DNA of 64,000 nucleotides from Achromobacter sp. UMC46. GTDB taxonomy: Bacteria; Pseudomonadota; Gammaproteobacteria; Burkholderiales; Burkholderiaceae_B. Under the pieces are notes generated by a model. That model did no database searches and was not told where the DNA came from. It saw only the letters and a list, made by a program, of their open reading frames with translations. Below are positions 60,680 through 64,000 of this stretch, piece by piece. Positions within the stretch are counted from its first letter, which is position 1. Each line of letters opens with the position of its first letter. A program made the position numbers and the translations under genes. The stretch is taken from the NCBI RefSeq assembly GCF_014170335.1, contig NZ_LZZS01000016.1:1-64000 (forward strand), written 5' to 3'.

Positions 60680-61378
60680 CTACGCCAGCACCTGCGCGGG
60701 CTGGTAGAAGCAATAGCCGCTGTTGCGCAACGTCTTGACCGGCAGCGTCTGCCCGCTGAGGTCTTCGACACGCCGCCGCAACCGCCGCATCTGCGTGTCC
60801 AGGCGGCGTTGGTCGTAGTCCAGGTAGTCGAAGCCCAGCGCTTCGATGATCTGCCGGCGGCTGATGTTCACGCCGGGCTGGCTCATCAGGCAGCGCAGTA
60901 CCAGCAGGTCTTGCTGCGATAGCGGCACGTCGGGCGAGCCGGGGATGTGCAGCCGCCGCGGACCCACTTCCAGCGTCCAGCCGGGCGCCGGCTGGCTGGC
61001 GGGCGTCTGCTGCAAGCCCAGGCGTCGGACCAGCGCCGCCAGCGTAGCGGCCAGTTCGTCCAGGTCGCAGCCCTTGCCCAGGTAATGGTCGGCGCCGAGT
61101 CCCAGGCCCGAAATCCGGTCCGCGCTGGTCTGGCGTGCGCTGAACACGACAATGCCCACGCGCTGGCCTTCCTGGCGCAGCCGCTGGATCAGGTCCAGGC
61201 CGCAACCGTCGGGAAGGCCCAGGTCGATGACCGCCAGATGGTGCCGGTCGGGATCGAAATGCCGGTCGAACTCCTGCAGGCTGGATACGCATCGCGGGGC
61301 GTAGCCGAGCTCTTCCAGGAACTCGCCCAGTTCCTGGCGCAGTACCGGTTCGTCTTCCAGCAGGATGACATCAGGCAT
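60680..61378 (-). CDS. OmpR/PhoB-type response regulator
   Basis: A 232-residue response regulator: receiver domain (VILLEDEPVL with the acidic pair; phospho-acceptor Asp52 in AVIDLGLPDG; Lys102 in YLGKGCD) and a C-terminal winged helix (LSQQDLLVLRCLMSQPGVNISRRQIIEALG in pieces, RRLDTQMRRLRRRVED). It is divergent from the histidine kinase gene at 61448 by 69 bp. I start at the ATG at 61378; the frame is open much further upstream but there it lies antisense to the kinase. Confidence 0.92.
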   Translation of the reverse strand: MPDVILLEDEPVLRQELGEFLEELGYAPRCVSSLQEFDRHFDPDRHHLAVIDLGLPDGCGLDLIQRLRQEGQRVGIVVFSARQTSADRISGLGLGADHYLGKGCDLDELAATLAALVRRLGLQQTPASQPAPGWTLEVGPRRLHIPGSPDVPLSQQDLLVLRCLMSQPGVNISRRQIIEALGFDYLDYDQRRLDTQMRRLRRRVEDLSGQTLPVKTLRNSGYCFYQPAQVLA

Positions 61379-61447
61379 GCGATGCGCCTGCGTGAAAACC
61401 GCTTGAGGGGTGGTGTAATCTGCGTGGCTGCACGGGATCGCGACTCG

Positions 61448-63490
61448 ATGAAACGGAAATATTACCCCACGGTGTGGGCTGGATTTGTGCTGTTGGCGCT
61501 GACGTTGGCCGCTGCCTTGGCGGTTGCCGGGCAGGCGCGCGCCGAGCCGTTGCATCTGAATGCCCAACTGCGGCAGGCGGATGCGGCAGGCCATCTGGAG
61601 CGCCTGGACGACCGGGACGGGACGTTGACCGTCGCTCAGGCGGCCGACGCCACCGGATGGGCCGGGATGCCCGCGGGCCTGAGCGCGGGCTTTACGCCGT
61701 CGACCGTCTGGTTGCGCCTGCCGGTCGTGGTGGACGATATCCCTCGCGGCGGATGGATGCTGCGGCTGAGCAACGCGCTGCTTGACGATGCGCGCCTCTA
61801 TGTCGGCAAGGATGGCGATTGGTCGCTGCTGGGGCACAGCGGAGAAGACGTGCCGCGGCGAGACTGGCCCGTGGACTATCGCAGCCCGGTGATCCAATTC
61901 GATCCGCCGGTTCCGGGTGAATACGTGATCGTGGCGCGCCTGCAAAGCAAGAACGCCCTGGCGACGCGCCTGGAGGTTTGGCAGCGCCTGGCGTTCGACA
62001 ACCAGTCGCGGCGCGAGGGGTTGCTGTTCGGGCTGTATTTCGGCTTCTATCTGCTGCTGATCTGTGTGCATGCCGTTTTCTGGTGGGCCACGCGCGCGCC
62101 CATGAGCGGACTGTTCCTGGCCTATATCGGCAACTGCGTGTTCAACGAAGTGATGTCGCTGGGACTGGTGCAGCAATTGACGGGCTTGCCGGTCGGCTGG
62201 AGCGACCGGATGCTGGGCATCGGCATCGCGGTCAGCCTGCCTGTGGCGCTGCGCATCGCGTCTGCCCAATTGAATCTTGCCGCGTTGTATCCGCGCCTGG
62301 TCCGCGCGACCGAATGGCTATTCTGGGGCATCGCGTTCGCGTGTTCGGCGCTGGTGGTGTCGGGGCATTATTCGTGGGGCATGCAGCCGGTCCAGTTGCT
62401 GGCCTTGTCGCTGATCGTGGGCTTCACGGCCTTGGCGTGCTATTTGCTGAAGCAAGGATGGCGGCCGGCGCGTTTCTTCGTGCTGGCGTTCGGGGTGTTC
62501 TATCTTGGCGTGCTGATCGCGTTCCTGCGCAACCTTGGCGTACTGCCGGTCAACATGTTCACGGAATACGTGTCCACCCTGGGCACCATGCTGCATATGC
62601 TGTTGCTGAGCCTGTTCATCATCGGGCGCCATGAACGGCTGCGCCGCGACAATGAGCGCCAGCAGGCCAATCTGGCGGCGGACATGGCGCGCCAGCACAG
62701 CCATGGGCTGGAACGGGAAGTGGCGCTGCGCACCGCGGAAATGCAGGGCGAGATCCAGCGCCGGGTCGAACTGGAAGACGAACTGCGCGCCTCGCTGGAG
62801 CAGGAGCGCCGCGTGTTCGCCGAGCAACGCGAATTCGTGGCGATGGTGTCGCACGAATTCCGCACGCCGCTTGCCATCATCACGACGTCAGCCCAGCAGC
62901 TGGGACGCAATCTTGCCGCGCCAGTTGAGAAAAGCCTGGCGCGCTGCGGCAATATCCGCGACGCTGCCATGCGTCTGCTGGCGCTGGTCGACGAATACCT
63001 GACCCATGACCGCATGCGCGAACCCAGCGCCGAGCTGCGCCTGACGCAATGCGACCTGCTGGCGCTGCTGGCCGATCTGGACCGCGAGTTTCCCGCGGGC
63101 CGCATCCAATGCGTCTATGGCGCGGGCGAGCATGTCCTGCTTTGCGATGCAGGCATGCTGCGCATTGCGTTGCGCAACCTGCTGGCAAATGCGGACCGGC
63201 ATTGCGCGGCGGGCAGGGCGGTCCGGGTGACGCTGCGGGAAGAGGGGGGATTCATGCACATCGACGTGGCGAATTCCGGCGACCGCATCGCACCGGCCGA
63301 GCAGGATCGCCTGTTCCAGAAGTACTACCGGGGCCCGAATGCGCTGCGCCATCCTGGCGCCGGCCTGGGGCTGTATCTGGTCAGGACGATCGCCGAGAGG
63401 CTGGGTGGTTCGGTGTTCCTGAAGAGCGCGGGCGGAGGCGAGCCCGTGTGCTTTTGCCTGAGCCTGCCCCGGGCGGCGGCGGCCGGGTGA
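61448..63490 (+). CDS. Membrane sensor histidine kinase with a 7TMR-DISM-type sensor
   Basis: A 680-residue kinase. Signal-like N-terminus (MKRKYYPTVWAGFVLLALTL), a periplasmic jelly-roll domain (about 30-180, TPSTVWLRLPVVV, WMLRLSNALLDDARLYV), seven or so membrane helices (about 190-390), a coiled coil (about 395-450), HisKA with the phospho-acceptor His469 in MVSHEFRTPL, and an HATPase domain (LRNLLANADRH N box, GAGLGLYLVRTI G box). The extracytoplasmic domain is of the carbohydrate-binding-like 7TMR-DISMED2 type. Its cognate regulator is divergent at 60680-61378. The ligand is unknown. Confidence 0.9.
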   Translation: MKRKYYPTVWAGFVLLALTLAAALAVAGQARAEPLHLNAQLRQADAAGHLERLDDRDGTLTVAQAADATGWAGMPAGLSAGFTPSTVWLRLPVVVDDIPRGGWMLRLSNALLDDARLYVGKDGDWSLLGHSGEDVPRRDWPVDYRSPVIQFDPPVPGEYVIVARLQSKNALATRLEVWQRLAFDNQSRREGLLFGLYFGFYLLLICVHAVFWWATRAPMSGLFLAYIGNCVFNEVMSLGLVQQLTGLPVGWSDRMLGIGIAVSLPVALRIASAQLNLAALYPRLVRATEWLFWGIAFACSALVVSGHYSWGMQPVQLLALSLIVGFTALACYLLKQGWRPARFFVLAFGVFYLGVLIAFLRNLGVLPVNMFTEYVSTLGTMLHMLLLSLFIIGRHERLRRDNERQQANLAADMARQHSHGLEREVALRTAEMQGEIQRRVELEDELRASLEQERRVFAEQREFVAMVSHEFRTPLAIITTSAQQLGRNLAAPVEKSLARCGNIRDAAMRLLALVDEYLTHDRMREPSAELRLTQCDLLALLADLDREFPAGRIQCVYGAGEHVLLCDAGMLRIALRNLLANADRHCAAGRAVRVTLREEGGFMHIDVANSGDRIAPAEQDRLFQKYYRGPNALRHPGAGLGLYLVRTIAERLGGSVFLKSAGGGEPVCFCLSLPRAAAAG

Positions 63491-63556
63491 GCTTGCATGG
63501 GGATAGGCGCCATCCAAGGTGTCGACACCCGACAATCTGTTGCATAAACGCATCTA

Positions 63557-63588
63557 TATGTTTCTGTCGAATTTATCGTCGAAACATA
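63557..63588. promoter_or_regulatory. Inverted repeat upstream of the ESPR protein gene
   Basis: TATGTTTC (63557-63564) and GAAACATA (63581-63588) form perfect 8-bp arms with a 16-bp spacer in an AT-rich 5' region. It may be an operator; no regulator can be named. Confidence 0.4.
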
Positions 63589-63638
63589 AAATGAGGTCAA
63601 TTCTCCGCTTACGTCGTCTATTTTCAGCGAAAAAAAGC

Positions 63639-63661
63639 CCTGAAATATCGAAAATTTCAGG
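63639..63661. repeat. Hairpin in the 5' region of the ESPR protein gene
   Basis: CCTGAAAT / ATTTCAGG, an 8-bp stem with a 7-nt loop. On the minus strand it is followed after GC by seven T, so it resembles a terminator for leftward transcription, although no minus-strand gene is seen to its right in the window. TTTCAG recurs several times around it (63622, 63656, 63706). Confidence 0.5.
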
Positions 63662-63757
63662 ACTGCTTAGATTTGCTCAGATTTGAGAACGCAATCATCG
63701 GTATATTTCAGCAGCGAAATTTACAAATTGTGACGCTGTCCGATTCAGGAATATCCG

Positions 63758-64000
63758 ATGAAAAAGCCTTCCCTCAATCACATCTACCGCCTGGTCTGGA
63801 ACGACGCCTTGGGCGTGTATGTGCCGGTTGCCGAATTCGCCGGCGCTCGTCGCAAGCGCAGCGGGTCCGCCGCCGCGTTGACGGCTGCGCTGCTGCTGTC
63901 CGGTCCGGCGCTAGCCGCCGACCTGCCGACAGGCGGCAATGTGGTGGCGGGGGCGGGGTCGATCAGCCAGAACGGTTCGGCCATGACCATCAACCAGCAA
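63758..64000 (+). CDS. ESPR-type large secreted protein (filamentous-haemagglutinin or autotransporter), partial
   Basis: The first 81 codons of a protein that runs off the window. MKKPSLNHIYRLVWNDALGVYVP is the extended signal peptide region (ESPR), followed by a basic stretch (GARRKRSGS), a hydrophobic core (AAALTAALLLSGPALAA) and the mature start DLPTGGNVVAGAGSISQNGSAMTINQQ, which is the opening of the TPS secretion/haemagglutination-activity domain. It should be exported by Sec and then by an outer-membrane partner or its own barrel; the missing C-terminus prevents a choice. Confidence 0.88.
   Translation, partial: MKKPSLNHIYRLVWNDALGVYVPVAEFAGARRKRSGSAAALTAALLLSGPALAADLPTGGNVVAGAGSISQNGSAMTINQQ

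Noticed and set aside
60680-62269. A 529-codon version of the response regulator
   Set aside because: The receiver domain begins at 61378. The upstream part is antisense to the kinase gene and has no domain.
60947-63490. An 847-codon version of the histidine kinase
   Set aside because: The extra 167 N-terminal codons are antisense to the response regulator, and the signal peptide starts at 61448.
63557-63588. A BvgA-type binding site before the ESPR gene
   Set aside because: The TTTC...GAAA arms are suggestive of the Bordetella virulence motif, but the heptad sequence and spacing do not match well enough to name the regulator.

Overview
The window is GC-rich, gene-dense chromosomal DNA. It looks like a betaproteobacterium of the Alcaligenaceae (Achromobacter/Bordetella type). 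The main pointers are several solitary Bug/TctC periplasmic binding proteins, many IclR and LysR regulators, acyl-CoA dehydrogenase clusters, the ampD / PP0621-like / CcsA-like / ffh order, and an ESPR-type adhesin start at the right end. This placement is inferred from gene content and style; no rRNA is present. There are about 57 protein genes and one tRNA. I found no insertion sequence, prophage or CRISPR array.

Layout. 0.1-5.3 kb: a DKNYY-repeat membrane-anchored protein, htpG, and a hipBA-type toxin-antitoxin pair behind four palindromes spaced exactly 49 bp apart. 5.3-14.7 kb: a minus-strand acyl-CoA catabolic cluster (ADP-forming acyl-CoA synthetase, acrylyl-CoA-reductase-like enzyme, two acyl-CoA dehydrogenases, two Bug proteins) divergent from two overlapping IclR paralogues. 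14.8-21.8 kb: an MFS exporter, then a four-gene operon (ABC ATPase, two DUF3526-type permeases, TonB-dependent receptor) behind a Zur-box-like dyad. 22-27.2 kb: a complete D-galactonate operon (dgoK-dgoA-dgoD-transporter) divergent from an IclR regulator. 27.2-31.8 kb: a LysR gene divergent from an aldehyde dehydrogenase, epimerase and Bug operon. 31.8-39.2 kb: mostly housekeeping genes (GST, ampD, a CcsA-like protein, ffh, a BON-LysM protein, thiS, a prolyl aminopeptidase, trmB, tRNA-Gly).

39.2-41.3 kb holds an AbiE-like two-gene module. Its antitoxin carries a PD-(D/E)XK-like N-terminal domain, and two copies of an 18-bp palindrome lie at its promoter. 41.4-51.8 kb is the most interesting block. 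A GntR regulator diverges from an APH-type kinase, an AGXT2L-type class III PLP enzyme (phospho-lyase-like), a complete oligopeptide-type ABC importer, an acetylpolyamine-amidohydrolase/HDAC-type deacetylase and an SDR. Together these suggest import, deacetylation, phosphorylation and phospho-elimination of a hydroxylated (perhaps acetylated) amine or amino acid such as hydroxylysine. A 10-bp palindrome, TGATGCATCA, occurs at both ends of the divergent intergenic region.

51.8-64 kb: a radical-SAM RlmN-like methyltransferase, panB, a Crp/Fnr regulator divergent from a LivJ-like binding protein / BKACE / SDR operon, a MocR regulator, a BenE-like transporter, a divergent response regulator and 7TM-type histidine kinase pair, and the first 81 codons of a large ESPR-containing secreted protein that runs off the window.
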